Shown piece after piece: positions 16,562 to 24,611 of a stretch of 64,000 bases of DNA. The stretch comes from Campylobacter subantarcticus LMG 24377 (GTDB taxonomy: Bacteria; Campylobacterota; Campylobacteria; Campylobacterales; Campylobacteraceae): assembly GCF_000816305.1 (NCBI RefSeq), contig NZ_CP007773.1:620001-684000 (forward strand), given 5' to 3'. The stretch's first letter is position 1; every line of letters starts with the position of its first letter. The notes under the pieces are model-generated. The model was given only the letters and a program-made list of their open reading frames with translations, was not told where the DNA came from and searched no databases. Both the position numbers and the translations under genes were made by a program.

Positions 16562-16736
16562 AGTATTTTTAAGCTAGCAATTAGCTGGAGCTGTGATCCT
16601 TTTATGATTTTAATAAATTATAAGGAGGTAATCATGATTAATCTTGATTTAATTATCAAAATTAACTTAACATTATCATTCTTGTTTTTTACGGAAATAA
16701 AATTGATATTAGTTGGATCGCTAGCTTAAAAATACT
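16562..16736 (+). ncRNA. AapA/IsoA-like type I toxin mRNA with 5'-3' pairing
   Basis: AGTATTTTTAAGCTAGC (16562-16578) is perfectly complementary to GCTAGCTTAAAAATACT (16720-16736), enclosing the small ORF at 16634. AapA mRNAs of Helicobacter and Campylobacter are kept silent by just such end-to-end pairing until 3' processing. An antisense IsoA-like RNA would be expected on the minus strand; I cannot show it. Confidence 0.6.
16634..16729 (+). CDS. Small toxin-like peptide, 31 residues
   Basis: The peptide begins MINLDLIIKINLTLSFLFF and ends KLILVGSLA. It is strongly hydrophobic with two Lys residues near the start. TAAGGAGG lies eight bases before the ATG. The last codons are part of the 3' arm of the 17-bp end-to-end pairing, so coding and regulatory sequence overlap. 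Size and layout fit AapA-type membrane toxins, although sequence identity to known ones was not checked. Confidence 0.6.
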   Translation: MINLDLIIKINLTLSFLFFTEIKLILVGSLA

Positions 16737-17217
16737 CTCATTTTTTTCTTAAAATATATCTTCATTTTTTTAAAGAGTTATGAAAAAAATATCCAAAAAA
16801 TTCAAGTTAATTTTTTTCTTAAAAAAAACAAAAATCGCTCCCTTTATTTTGATAAAAAAATCTAGTAAAAAATGGAAATTTTAGCCGTCTTTTAAAGCTT
16901 TATTTTTTGGGCTTTTATAGGCTAAAAATTTATCAAAAAATAACTCATTTTTTAAAATAATCACTACTCCATGCTAAGCAGATATACCGTTTTCGTTACC
17001 TTTAGCCTAAAAAGTATATATTTCGTATATTTTGATAAATTTTTGGTGTATTTTTTATAGATTTTTATAAAATTTGTCATTTTTGTTAAAAATAATCGTT
17101 TTTGCAATACATTACTTCGTAAGTATTAGATTATATGTTTTTGTTACCTTTAGTATTTTTTTGAGATTTGCTGTGTTTTTTTAAAAACGCAACGGGTTTT
17201 GATTTTGTAATTTTTGT
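16737..17217. other. Non-coding region with inverted repeat and AT-rich operator-like motif
   Basis: No gene seen. AAAAATTTATCAAAA (16924-16938) is perfectly inverted as TTTTGATAAATTTTT (17030-17044), about 90 bp apart. Two copies of GTTACCTTTAG lie at about 16995 and 17140. The stretch could hold the promoter of the 17218 gene, an antisense antitoxin promoter or a transfer-origin element. Confidence 0.35.
17009..17030. promoter_or_regulatory. Operator-like AAAAAGTATATATTTCGTAT motif, copy 1
   Basis: The motif AAAAAGTATATATTTCGTAT recurs at 22942 and in degenerate form at 32542, each time in a promoter-sized gap before an element gene. A shared regulator is a reasonable reading. Confidence 0.4.
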
Positions 17218-17763
17218 ATGATAAAATATCACAAATTGTTGTTAAAGAAAAAGGCAAACACACCCATGATTAAAAACATATTTTCTAAAAAAATCATATC
17301 TGCTGATAATCCTAAAGATGAGATAAAACTAGATGAAGCTCCTACGCAAAACAAAAGTGATAGATTAGAAAAAATAATTCACACTTGGGTAGTAAATTGC
17401 ACTAAATATTCTTTAAAAAATCCTTATGATACAAGACGCATTAACAGAAAAAATGGCTGTATCAAATTTGTCTTAAAAGTATTTAACAAAACCAAAAATG
17501 AAGGTGCTTTAATTGGCATTAGCTCTTCACTTTATGATAAATATAAAAATCTCTATAAATCAAAATTTGCTAGAGTAAAACAATCAAGTAAAATAAAAAG
17601 CTTACAAGAAAAATATCCTGATTTAGATATTATCAATGCTTATAAATATGCCATATTAAGCAATAAATGCGCTTTATTAAATGAAGATATTGAAGACTTT
17701 GAAAATATTATAAAGATTTTATTGCAATTAAATACCGCTAAAAACAAACAAAAACAAGTCTAA
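17218..17763 (+). CDS. Hypothetical basic protein, 181 residues
   Basis: The protein is Lys-rich and predicted to be soluble and helical, with a conserved-looking core KIIHTWVVNCTKYSLKNPYD and INRKNGCIKFVLKVFNK. I do not recognise it. An alternative start is the ATG at 17266 (MIKNIFSKKI), which has a weak AAGG upstream; the first start has no clear ribosome binding site. It is the only plus-strand gene between traF and parM and faces the minus-strand accessory operon. Basic charge would allow nucleic-acid binding, but nothing proves it. Confidence 0.55.
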   Translation: MIKYHKLLLKKKANTPMIKNIFSKKIISADNPKDEIKLDEAPTQNKSDRLEKIIHTWVVNCTKYSLKNPYDTRRINRKNGCIKFVLKVFNKTKNEGALIGISSSLYDKYKNLYKSKFARVKQSSKIKSLQEKYPDLDIINAYKYAILSNKCALLNEDIEDFENIIKILLQLNTAKNKQKQV

Positions 17764-17878
17764 AATCAAAAATCTACTATAAAGCAATATCAACCTAGCA
17801 TTAAATAATTAAAATCGATTTATAAGCTTGTTTTGTTAGATTATGAAAGATTGTAGATTTTGTTTAGTAAAACTTAAG

Positions 17879-18073
17879 TTAATTATCTTGAATAGCTTCA
17901 TCATATTCAAAAAGCTTTTTTAATTCATCTTTACTTTTTGATTTAAGCATATTGTAAATGCTAAGTCTATAATCTTCTTTCTTTTTCCATGATTTTATAG
18001 TAGCAAGTGGCATACCAGTTATTTTTGAAAGTTCTGTGTCTTTAATTTGTTTTTCTTGTTCGCTTCCTATCAT
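17879..18073 (-). CDS. Small helix-turn-helix protein
   Basis: The 64-residue protein contains DTELSKITGMPLATIKSWKKKEDYR, a helix-turn-helix like the one in the 59-residue protein at 26846-27025 (DTRLSEITGIPLSTLNEWKKE). Both look like minimal DNA-binding domains of the kind that bind operators or partner with plasmid proteins. It overlaps the stop of the membrane gene before it (ATGA type) and ends the accessory operon. Confidence 0.65.
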   Translation of the reverse strand: MIGSEQEKQIKDTELSKITGMPLATIKSWKKKEDYRLSIYNMLKSKSKDELKKLFEYDEAIQDN

Positions 18074-18306
18074 ATTTCTTCCTGCTGATTATTTTCATAA
18101 TGTTTAATTGCTTTATTGTCGCTTATAATACCGATAACAAAAATGGTTAAAAAAACTATTGGAACTAAAATATTCCCAAAAATTATGGATAAATTTGAAT
18201 AATTTTCTGTCTTCCACAATATTATCCCCATAACAATTAATGATATTACGCAAGCCATATATTTAATTTTTCTTTCCATTTTGATCTGCTCTATAGAACT
18301 CATCAA
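18070..18306 (-). CDS. Small membrane protein, two helices
   Basis: The 78-residue protein has two hydrophobic segments (YMACVISLIVMGIILW and IIFGNILVPIVFLTIFVIGII) and charged ends. Not recognised. It starts a short second part of the accessory operon, after a 107-bp gap that may hold its own promoter. Confidence 0.55.
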   Translation of the reverse strand: MMSSIEQIKMERKIKYMACVISLIVMGIILWKTENYSNLSIIFGNILVPIVFLTIFVIGIISDNKAIKHYENNQQEEI

Positions 18307-18413
18307 TCCTCCTATTGTTTTTTATTGCATATATTATACTTAAAACTAAATCAAAATATACAAGAAACAAGGCTTTGTTTGCCTCTTTTCTTTTTTTGAT
18401 ATATCTTGAATGA

Positions 18414-18944
18414 TTAATTCTTAGAATAATCATTTATCAAATTTTCTATATTTTCATTTTTTTCCTTTAATTTTATTTGTTCTTTTTGTTTTTCTTGAAG
18501 TTTCTCTTGCTCTTTTTTTAAGTTTTCTTGATGTTCTTTTTTTAATTCTTCTTGTTTTGTTTTTAATGATGAAATAACATATTTAAGATAGTCGTGGCAA
18601 GTTTCTCCATTATAATTGTTTCTTTTGCAAATCCCAAAGCCTAAAGTATTTACAGGGTAGCCATCGTTACTTAAATAAGCACTTAGTGTTTCTTGATTAA
18701 TAATATTGTTTTCTTTTAAAGAGTTGATAAATTTTTCATCAGGCTTGGCTGAAAAGATAATGTGTATTATTATAATGGAGCCAAAAGTCAAATATAAAAT
18801 TTTAAGCCATTCCGTAGTAGTAATATTATTTATAATAAAACCTTTTTTCTTTAAAAAAAAATAAAAAATAACTATTGTTATTAAGAAGAAACAAAATAGA
18901 AAACCGCGAAAATCCAAATCTAATATAAAATTTAACATTTTCAT
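18414..18944 (-). CDS. Membrane-anchored coiled-coil protein, paralogue A
   Basis: The 176-residue protein has two N-terminal membrane helices, then a domain with FSAKPDEKFINSLKENNI, a GFGICK and a CHDYLKYVISSLKTKQEELK motif, and a Gln/Glu/Lys-rich coiled coil. The domain is almost identical in the next gene upstream (18941-19414) and recognisable in the plus-strand gene at 24612. The paired cysteines (GFGICK...ETCHDYLKY) suggest a disulphide in an extracytoplasmic domain. Function unknown; surface or entry exclusion would fit but is a guess. Confidence 0.6.
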   Translation of the reverse strand: MKMLNFILDLDFRGFLFCFFLITIVIFYFFLKKKGFIINNITTTEWLKILYLTFGSIIIIHIIFSAKPDEKFINSLKENNIINQETLSAYLSNDGYPVNTLGFGICKRNNYNGETCHDYLKYVISSLKTKQEELKKEHQENLKKEQEKLQEKQKEQIKLKEKNENIENLINDYSKN

Positions 18945-19414
18945 TCCTTGTCTTTTGCTTTAAAAGAATTTTCCACTATGTTTTCAATGTTTTTGTTTTT
19001 ATTGTTTAGTTCAAATTGTTCTTTTTGTTTTTCAAATTGCTCTTTTTGAAGTTTTTTTGATGTTCTTTTTTTTAATTCTTCTTGTTTTGTTTTTAATGAT
19101 GAAATAACATATTTAAGATAGTCGTGGCAAGTTTCTCCATTGTAGCTAGTCATTTTGCAGAATCTAAAGCCTAAAGTCTCGTTTTTATTTAATTTTTCTA
19201 ATAATTCTTGGCTAATATTGTTTTCTTTTAAAGAGTTGATAAATTTTTCATCAGGCTTGGCTGAAAAGGTAGCAAGAATAAGAAAAAAACATATAAAAAA
19301 TAAAGAAATAATCACTTTTATATTGAAATAACGATAAAATCCTAAAGATACAATAAGTAATGGAGCCATTATACTTCCTATTAAGTATTCTAAATCTAAT
19401 ATAAAATTTATCAT
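18941..19414 (-). CDS. Membrane-anchored coiled-coil protein, paralogue B
   Basis: The 157-residue protein has two N-terminal hydrophobic segments and the same FSAKPDEKFINSLKENNI and CHDYLKYVISSLKTKQEELK blocks as its neighbour. The DNA of the two genes is almost identical over the shared block (about 18545-18605 and 19067-19140), which indicates recent tandem duplication or gene conversion. Start and stop overlap by four bases with the next gene. Confidence 0.6.
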   Translation of the reverse strand: MINFILDLEYLIGSIMAPLLIVSLGFYRYFNIKVIISLFFICFFLILATFSAKPDEKFINSLKENNISQELLEKLNKNETLGFRFCKMTSYNGETCHDYLKYVISSLKTKQEELKKRTSKKLQKEQFEKQKEQFELNNKNKNIENIVENSFKAKDKE

Positions 19415-19415
19415 T

Positions 19416-19889
19416 TTAAGCCTTTACCTTAGCACTCTTTATCATATGGATACAGTTGTTTAGATAATCTGCCCAAATTAAACCTATTAAAATATATAGC
19501 AAAAAACTATTATTTAAATCGCCAAAAAATAATTCAAAAAATTCTTCTTTCAATATTAATAAAAACCCTATGCAAAAAACAACTGATAAAAATGCTACAA
19601 CGAAACCATAAATTATTACTATTCCGCAATAGTTCATAAAACTCGTATTATCATCTACCAAAGGCAACTCATCAGGATGTGGTATCAAAAACATTAAATA
19701 CAAAAAATATGTGTTGATATAAACAAAAATAGAGTCAAAATATCCCTTATCAAAAGAATAAAAATCAACCCCTAAAAATGTTAAAATTTCAACTTTATAA
19801 ATAATTAAAATTGATAGTGAAATCATTATCAAAATTTTGAGTACCTCTTCACTGTAAGATAGTTTTAGTTTTATTTCTTTGTCATTCAT
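19416..19889 (-). CDS. Membrane protein, about four helices
   Basis: The 157-residue protein has hydrophobic segments around residues 15-30, 45-60, 80-105 and 120-140. The ATG at 19889 (MNDKEIKLKLS) is preferred because AAAGGA lies six bases before it; an upstream ATG at 19919 lacks one. Not recognised. It is one base away from the following paralogue pair, and so likely functions with them at the membrane. Confidence 0.55.
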   Translation of the reverse strand: MNDKEIKLKLSYSEEVLKILIMISLSILIIYKVEILTFLGVDFYSFDKGYFDSIFVYINTYFLYLMFLIPHPDELPLVDDNTSFMNYCGIVIIYGFVVAFLSVVFCIGFLLILKEEFFELFFGDLNNSFLLYILIGLIWADYLNNCIHMIKSAKVKA

Positions 19890-19915
19890 AATCAATCCTT
19901 TATCTATTTTAATTT

Positions 19916-20362
19916 TCAATATTCTAAAAGCTTATGGTTTTCGTGGATATTGCCCATAATTTCTAGTTCTGTTAACTGAAATTCACTTATTAAATCTTCA
20001 TCATATTCTTCACCATTATCACCACATTCAACTAAATAGAAAGCTCCTTCTTTTAAAACAACTTTATATTTAAAAGCTTCACCTTCTGAACAATCTTCAA
20101 ATAAATACAATATATCATTCTCATATATTTTTTCACCATTTTTGTCATAAAGCCCAGTCCATAGTTCTATTTCAACTCTGTCACTTGGCATTTGAATTTC
20201 ATCTTTAAAAGTTTCATTAATTCCGTATTCCCTTAAGTCTGTGCTAAATGGTAAAAAAACTTCATTTTCGTTTTGATATTTTTTTATTGAGTATGGAAAA
20301 CTATCAATATATTTTTTGTTATGATTATCCCAAACCCTAAAATCAAAGTCTTTTAATTTCAT
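19916..20362 (-). CDS. YopX family protein 1
   Basis: The 148-residue protein shows the YopX pattern: a start KDFDFRVWDNHNKKYI and the core ELWTGLYDKNGEKIYENDIL, followed by beta strands and an EIMGNIHEN end. YopX proteins are small beta proteins of phages and plasmids with no known biochemical activity. The next gene is a paralogue, sharing the first residues MKLKDFDFR and the same end; their start and stop overlap. Confidence 0.8.
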   Translation of the reverse strand: MKLKDFDFRVWDNHNKKYIDSFPYSIKKYQNENEVFLPFSTDLREYGINETFKDEIQMPSDRVEIELWTGLYDKNGEKIYENDILYLFEDCSEGEAFKYKVVLKEGAFYLVECGDNGEEYDEDLISEFQLTELEIMGNIHENHKLLEY

Positions 20363-20757
20363 TCTTCAATCCTTTTTAATAAGTTTTTATTCTCGTGGAT
20401 ATTACCGATGATTTCAATGGTATATGCTTCATCTTCAACTAAATAAATTAAAGAACCCATATAGTCTCCATTTTTTCCCTCAAGATAAAAAGTTCCTTCT
20501 TTATGAATGCTAATTTTTGCTATAAAGCAATCATATGGACTTTTCATTCTAACAATATCATTCTCATATACTTTCTTACCATTCCTATCTATGATTCTAG
20601 TCCATAGCTCTATTTCTACATCTTTACCAATAAATTCTGATAACATATTCTTAGCGTGTTCTCCAAGTGTATATTTTGATTGACACTTACAATCTTTATT
20701 ACCACAACTCTTATGGTTTTCATCCCAAATCCTAAAATCAAAGTCTTTTAATTTCAT
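20359..20757 (-). CDS. YopX family protein 2
   Basis: The 132-residue protein is a tandem paralogue of the gene at 19916: MKLKDFDFRIWDENHK, then ELWTRIIDRNGKKVYENDIV and IEIIGNIHENKNLL. It has an inserted Cys-rich loop (CGNKDCKCQS, residues 18-27) absent from the partner, possibly a metal site. Translationally coupled on both sides. Confidence 0.78.
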   Translation of the reverse strand: MKLKDFDFRIWDENHKSCGNKDCKCQSKYTLGEHAKNMLSEFIGKDVEIELWTRIIDRNGKKVYENDIVRMKSPYDCFIAKISIHKEGTFYLEGKNGDYMGSLIYLVEDEAYTIEIIGNIHENKNLLKRIEE

Positions 20758-21194
20758 TACTTATCTCCTTTAAAAATTTTTAAAAAGCATTTATTGCTTT
20801 TTTCATTTTCATACTCTTTTACAAGTTTTTTAATATTTTTAACTAATTCACTTTTTTCTAAAATTTCTGTAATTTCATCATCTAATCTAAAACTTATATC
20901 TTCTTTTCTACTTTCCACAAGTGCCAATGTTTCAACTAAATTATTACTTATAACCTCACAAAGTTTTTGAGTTAAAATATCTATATCATTAAGTATATTT
21001 TTAGTCTTTGAATTTTGATTTGCACCAAAAAGATAATATCTTTCCATTTTTCCACTTTGAAATATTTCAAAGTATTCTGTATATTTTTTTCCATTAAAAA
21101 TTTCAAGTGCAATAAAATTTTCATCTTGAAATATCCTAAAACTCTTAATCGTTTCAGCTACAATATAGGTATTATTAATTTTAACTAACTTCAT
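20757..21194 (-). CDS. Hypothetical protein, 145 residues
   Basis: Not recognised. The N-terminal half is beta-rich (NNTYIVAETIKSFRIFQDEN) and the C-terminal half is helical and charged. No signal peptide. It overlaps the YopX gene by one base in the accessory operon. Confidence 0.55.
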   Translation of the reverse strand: MKLVKINNTYIVAETIKSFRIFQDENFIALEIFNGKKYTEYFEIFQSGKMERYYLFGANQNSKTKNILNDIDILTQKLCEVISNNLVETLALVESRKEDISFRLDDEITEILEKSELVKNIKKLVKEYENEKSNKCFLKIFKGDK

Positions 21195-21230
21195 TTTTCA
21201 AATCCTTTCTATAAATATTTTGAATTCTGT

Positions 21231-21623
21231 TTAAAAAAGATGAGCTTCCAAACTGCAAATATAATCATCACTATATTCAGGTTCTTTTTTATTTGAGAAG
21301 GGGTTTAAGCATAAAGTTTCCCTAAACTCATTAAATTCTTTTCTGCAATATTCTTTAAAATCATCTTCACTAGCTATTGCAAATCCTTTGCTTTTTGAGC
21401 CAAGAACAGATTCTTTTTCCCATAGAATATCTTTTCTGATGATTTTATCACTATTATAATCAACTCTAAAACAAGGTTGAAAATAATAAGTTTCATATCT
21501 TCCTAGTATTTGATCAAAAGCATTATTTCTATCATAATTTTCTCTTTCATAACTAAACCTTTTAACTATTATGTTAAATTCCCCATTTTCATTTGGAATT
21601 TTTAGAAAATCTCTACTGCTCAT
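21231..21623 (-). CDS. Hypothetical protein, 130 residues
   Basis: Soluble protein with an N-terminal beta region (NGEFNIIVKRFSYERENYDR) and an acidic, Cys-containing C-terminus. Not recognised. The start overlaps the stop of the 40-residue gene upstream (ATGA). Confidence 0.55.
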   Translation of the reverse strand: MSSRDFLKIPNENGEFNIIVKRFSYERENYDRNNAFDQILGRYETYYFQPCFRVDYNSDKIIRKDILWEKESVLGSKSKGFAIASEDDFKEYCRKEFNEFRETLCLNPFSNKKEPEYSDDYICSLEAHLF

Positions 21624-21742
21624 ATGTCTCCTTTAATTGTATTATTATTTATGCTTTTAACAATTTCTTGCCACTCTTCAATGCTTTTGAAATTGCTATT
21701 TAACTCATTTAAAAGCTCTATAACTTCGTTATTATTTAGCAT
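21620..21742 (-). CDS. Small acidic protein, 40 residues
   Basis: The peptide begins MLNNNEVIELLNELNSNFKS and ends NNTIKGDI. It is predicted as one or two helices. The four-base overlap with the next gene and the AAGGA-type site before the start (GAATTATTCAAAATG context is weak) support translation mainly by coupling. No function assigned. Confidence 0.45.
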   Translation of the reverse strand: MLNNNEVIELLNELNSNFKSIEEWQEIVKSINNNTIKGDI

Positions 21743-21756
21743 TTTGAATAATTCCT

Positions 21757-22017
21757 TTATTCAGATTTTGATTCTTTATTTTTTATTTTAAAACATTCTA
21801 GTGCTATTCTATCTGTTAAAATTGATGTGTTTTCATTCATATAAGAATACATACCAAGTTGTCTTAAAAGATGATTCAATATAGGTGGATATTTAGATTT
21901 ATCCTTAATCTTATCAAGTAAGCAAAGAATTTTTTCTTTAGCTTCTGCTTCCCCGTTGTTAATTATAGTTTCATGTATTTTTACACATTCATCAAAAATT
22001 TGTTTATTAGTTATCAC
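21757..22017 (-). CDS. Small helical protein, 86 residues
   Basis: Helical soluble protein (IFDECVKIHETIINNGEAEA, HLLRQLGMYSYMNENTS). Not recognised; spaced nine bases from the MazG-like gene, same operon. Confidence 0.55.
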   Translation of the reverse strand: MITNKQIFDECVKIHETIINNGEAEAKEKILCLLDKIKDKSKYPPILNHLLRQLGMYSYMNENTSILTDRIALECFKIKNKESKSE

Positions 22018-22026
22018 TTTATGCTC

Positions 22027-22569
22027 CTATTGTAGCTTGCAACCCTCATAATCAGCTTTATACCATTTTGATTTCGCCTCATCTGAAGTATCTTTAACAA
22101 ACTTCTTTAACTCATTATCATAATAACCTGTGCGACTTTCAATCTCTTTTATAGTTTCGATCATGCATTTATAGAAATCAAAGCCTAATTTTTTGCAAGT
22201 TTGCTCTAAGTAAAGTATAATAGCAGTTAGATTATATTTGCTTATATCTATTTTGCTATCATCATCATAACATATAAAATCACTAACGCACCTAGTAATA
22301 TATGCTATATTAGCAGATGTAATAGTATAAAATCTAGGCTCATAATCTTTTAGCATTTTATAAGTAAAATCAAAAGCATTAAAGCAAAATACTGCAATAT
22401 CACACAAAGCGTCAATTCTTTCTAAGTCGTTTTTAGCTCTAAAGTACTCGCTAACTTTTTCAAAAGCATTACCTAAAAACTCTGCTTGTTGATTTTCATA
22501 GGTTAAATGCCTTATTTCTCTATATTTAGTTAATCTTTCTTTAATTTCATTAAATTGTTTTCTTATCAT
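22027..22569 (-). CDS. MazG-like / phosphoribosyl-ATP pyrophosphohydrolase-like protein
   Basis: The 180-residue protein has the helical MazG-type layout: RIDALCDIAVFCFNAFDF, FYKCMIETIKEIESRTGYYD and KKFVKDTSDEAKSKWYKADY. The E...SR.G...K.....S and KWYKADY blocks match phage-borne nucleotide pyrophosphohydrolase-like proteins known to me from phages and plasmids. Such enzymes may clear unusual or alarmone nucleotides. The classic EExxE...D metal set is not obvious to me, so activity is uncertain. It shares features with the gene at 568. Confidence 0.6.
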   Translation of the reverse strand: MIRKQFNEIKERLTKYREIRHLTYENQQAEFLGNAFEKVSEYFRAKNDLERIDALCDIAVFCFNAFDFTYKMLKDYEPRFYTITSANIAYITRCVSDFICYDDDSKIDISKYNLTAIILYLEQTCKKLGFDFYKCMIETIKEIESRTGYYDNELKKFVKDTSDEAKSKWYKADYEGCKLQ

Positions 22570-22727
22570 TTTTCGCCTTTCAACACTTCTTTTATTTTTA
22601 CCAAAAGAATTTTTAAATCCATAAGGTTATCCCTTAATTCATCTTCATCACATTCTTCCATGTAGTTTACAAGCTCTAAACATTCTTTATTGATAATTTC
22701 TACTTGATTTAGCTTACTTGTGTTCAT
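22566..22727 (-). CDS. Small acidic protein, 53 residues
   Basis: The protein begins MNTSKLNQVEIINKECLELV and contains an acidic EECDEDELRDN patch. Its stop overlaps the next start by four bases and its start lies inside the end of the upstream gene, both signs of coupled translation. Unknown function. Confidence 0.55.
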   Translation of the reverse strand: MNTSKLNQVEIINKECLELVNYMEECDEDELRDNLMDLKILLVKIKEVLKGEK

Positions 22728-22887
22728 TGTATTTTTCCTTAGCTATTAGAGTAATCATGTAGCAAGAATTGTCTATATTTAACTTTTCTTTTTTACATAT
22801 TTTTGCAATCAATTTTCCTATCTTTTTGTAATATTGCTGTGTTTGTAAATCATTTTTAGTGATAAGTAATTCAAATTCACTTGACAT
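22714..22887 (-). CDS. Small basic protein, first gene of the accessory operon
   Basis: The 57-residue protein begins MSSEFELLITKNDLQTQQYY and ends AKEKYNEHK; it is helical and Lys-rich. It is preceded by an AAGGA-type site and by the AT-rich promoter region at 22890-22990, divergent from parC-parM. The size and first position suggest a regulator, but no motif supports this. Confidence 0.5.
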   Translation of the reverse strand: MSSEFELLITKNDLQTQQYYKKIGKLIAKICKKEKLNIDNSCYMITLIAKEKYNEHK

Positions 22888-22941
22888 TTTTTTTAATCCT
22901 TTATTGTGTTTTGGTTTTATAATTATATAAAGAAAAAACTT

Positions 22942-22963
22942 AAAAAAGTATATATTTCGTATA
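22942..22963. promoter_or_regulatory. Operator-like AAAAAGTATATATTTCGTAT motif, copy 2
   Basis: Second copy of the motif at 17009, between the accessory operon and the parC repeats. Confidence 0.4.
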
Positions 22964-23030
22964 AAAATATATGTAATATATACTTATATAAAATTAACAA
23001 TAAAATTATTATTTATTTTAATTAAAAAAC

Positions 23031-23268
23031 ACAAAGTCCTATAATTTAGATATTTAAAGCTATTAAAAAGTCCTTTATATATCCCCAAAAAGTCCTTTAT
23101 AAATGTTAAAATATTCAATTTTTAAGTAAATATTAAGTATAAATATTTTTATTTTTGTTTAAAGTCCTTTATATATCCCCAAAAAGTCCTTTATAAAGAA
23201 CTTTAAAGTCCTTTATATATCCCCAAAAAGTCCTTTATATATCCCCAAAAAGTCCTTTATAAATGTTA
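23031..23268. repeat. parC: parC-like centromere repeats
   Basis: Seven copies of AAAGTCCTTTATA plus one degenerate copy, five of them followed or separated by TATCCCC, in two clusters (about 23065-23103 and 23161-23260). They lie directly upstream of parM. Direct repeats before the actin-like gene are typical type II partition centromeres, bound by ParR, and usually also contain the parMR promoter. Confidence 0.8.
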
Positions 23269-23336
23269 AAATGTATTCAAAAATATAACAAATTGTTATA
23301 TAATATTGAAATTTTTTTTCTTAGAAAGGATTCAAA

Positions 23337-24251
23337 ATGCAAACACAAAAAATTGCAATAGATATAGGTTATGGTGATACAAAAGTATTTTTCAATGACA
23401 AACTTTTTAAATTTCCATCAGCAATAGAGCAGGTTAGACAAACACAAGTTGATCTAAAAGAAGAAAAAGTTGATGTATATTCTTACAATGGGGTGCATTT
23501 TAGAGTAGGTGAAAAGGCTTTATTGAATGCAATAGCTACTAGGGGTTTTAACTTCTTAACAAAATATTCCCCTTTATTAGTATTTCATGCTTTTAAATTA
23601 GCTGGAGTAGATTTAAACAAACCTATAGAGTTAGCCACAGGTCTTTCTTTATTAAATTTTCATAAATCAAAAGAATTTATAGAGATATTAAATGATTTTT
23701 CTATCAATAAAGAATATATAAAACTTGATGTTACATTGTTTGCTCAAGGACAGGGCATTTTTTTAGAAAATAAAAATGAGCAAGATGAAATAGTAGGTAT
23801 TATAGATATAGGCTATAACACTTTGGATTTCTTAGTATTTGATAAAGATAGTCCAAGATCTGATTATTGCTTTGCTAATCAAAATGGAGCTAATAAGATT
23901 ATAGTTGATTTGCAAAAAATGCTAACAAAAGAATTTAAAGCAAATATTAGCGAGCAAGAAGCTAAAAAAGCTTTTGTTAATAAAAGCATTAAGGTTTTAG
24001 GTGAGGTGGTTGATTTGGAAGATACCATTAAAACCATGACTTTTTCTTATATGGATATGATTTTAGATGAAGTTTATAACAACTGCAATGATATTTTAGT
24101 AAGAGCTGATAAGATTATTTTAGGCGGTGGCGGTGCTTACTTTTTAGATGAAGAGAGTATAAAAGATAAATACTCAAATATGATTATGGCAAAAACTCCA
24201 CATGAGTTCTCTAATGTAAGAGGATATTTTTTAGGTGCATTTAAAGAATAA
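23337..24251 (+). CDS. parM: ParM/StbA actin-like plasmid segregation ATPase
   Basis: The 304-residue protein has the actin-like ATPase blocks: phosphate 1 IAIDIGYGDTKVFF at the N-terminus, phosphate 2 VGIIDIGYNTLDFLVF around residue 157, and the adenosine motif IILGGGGAYFLDEE near residue 263. Length and blocks match ParM-type and archaeal-actin-like segregation proteins (Alp/StbA). The filament would push replicated copies apart through ParR bound to the repeats upstream. Finding this in an integrated element suggests an extrachromosomal stage that must be partitioned. Confidence 0.9.
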   Translation: MQTQKIAIDIGYGDTKVFFNDKLFKFPSAIEQVRQTQVDLKEEKVDVYSYNGVHFRVGEKALLNAIATRGFNFLTKYSPLLVFHAFKLAGVDLNKPIELATGLSLLNFHKSKEFIEILNDFSINKEYIKLDVTLFAQGQGIFLENKNEQDEIVGIIDIGYNTLDFLVFDKDSPRSDYCFANQNGANKIIVDLQKMLTKEFKANISEQEAKKAFVNKSIKVLGEVVDLEDTIKTMTFSYMDMILDEVYNNCNDILVRADKIILGGGGAYFLDEESIKDKYSNMIMAKTPHEFSNVRGYFLGAFKE

Positions 24252-24264
24252 AAAGGAATAAAAT

Positions 24265-24591
24265 ATGGCTGTATCAACTTCAATAAAAATTACAATAAAC
24301 AATGAAAAAGTTAAGGAAATATTAGATCAAGTTCCAAAGGTTATTAGGGGAGCTTTTATTGAAAATGCTATTTTGGATTTTGCTTCAAGAAATCCAAAAA
24401 TAGAGTTTCATTTTGATGGTGTTACTAAGACTAAAAGAACACGCAGAACAAAAGCTCAAATGCAAGAAGCTAAAAACAATAAAACAAACACTCACGAAGA
24501 TACTTGCAAATCAATAAATAATGATAACAAAGAAGATGATAAAGCAGGAAATAAAAAAAATCGAGTGATGTTTAATTTTGATAAAAAATAA
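24265..24591 (+). CDS. parR: ParR-like DNA-binding partner of ParM
   Basis: The 108-residue protein begins with a ribbon-helix-helix-like segment (STSIKITINNEKVKEILDQV, FIENAILDFASRNP) and ends with a basic TKTKRTRRTKAQ stretch and a charged tail (MFNFDKK). It lies 13 bases after parM. ParR proteins bind the centromere through an RHH fold and cap ParM filaments through the C-terminus. Assignment rests on position and N-terminal pattern. Confidence 0.7.
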   Translation: MAVSTSIKITINNEKVKEILDQVPKVIRGAFIENAILDFASRNPKIEFHFDGVTKTKRTRRTKAQMQEAKNNKTNTHEDTCKSINNDNKEDDKAGNKKNRVMFNFDKK

Positions 24592-24611
24592 AAAAAAGTA
24601 AGGATAGTATT

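Noticed and set aside
23031-23268. CRISPR-like array
   Set aside because: The repeats are 13-22 bases with no unique spacers of constant length and lie before parM; a centromere explains them better.
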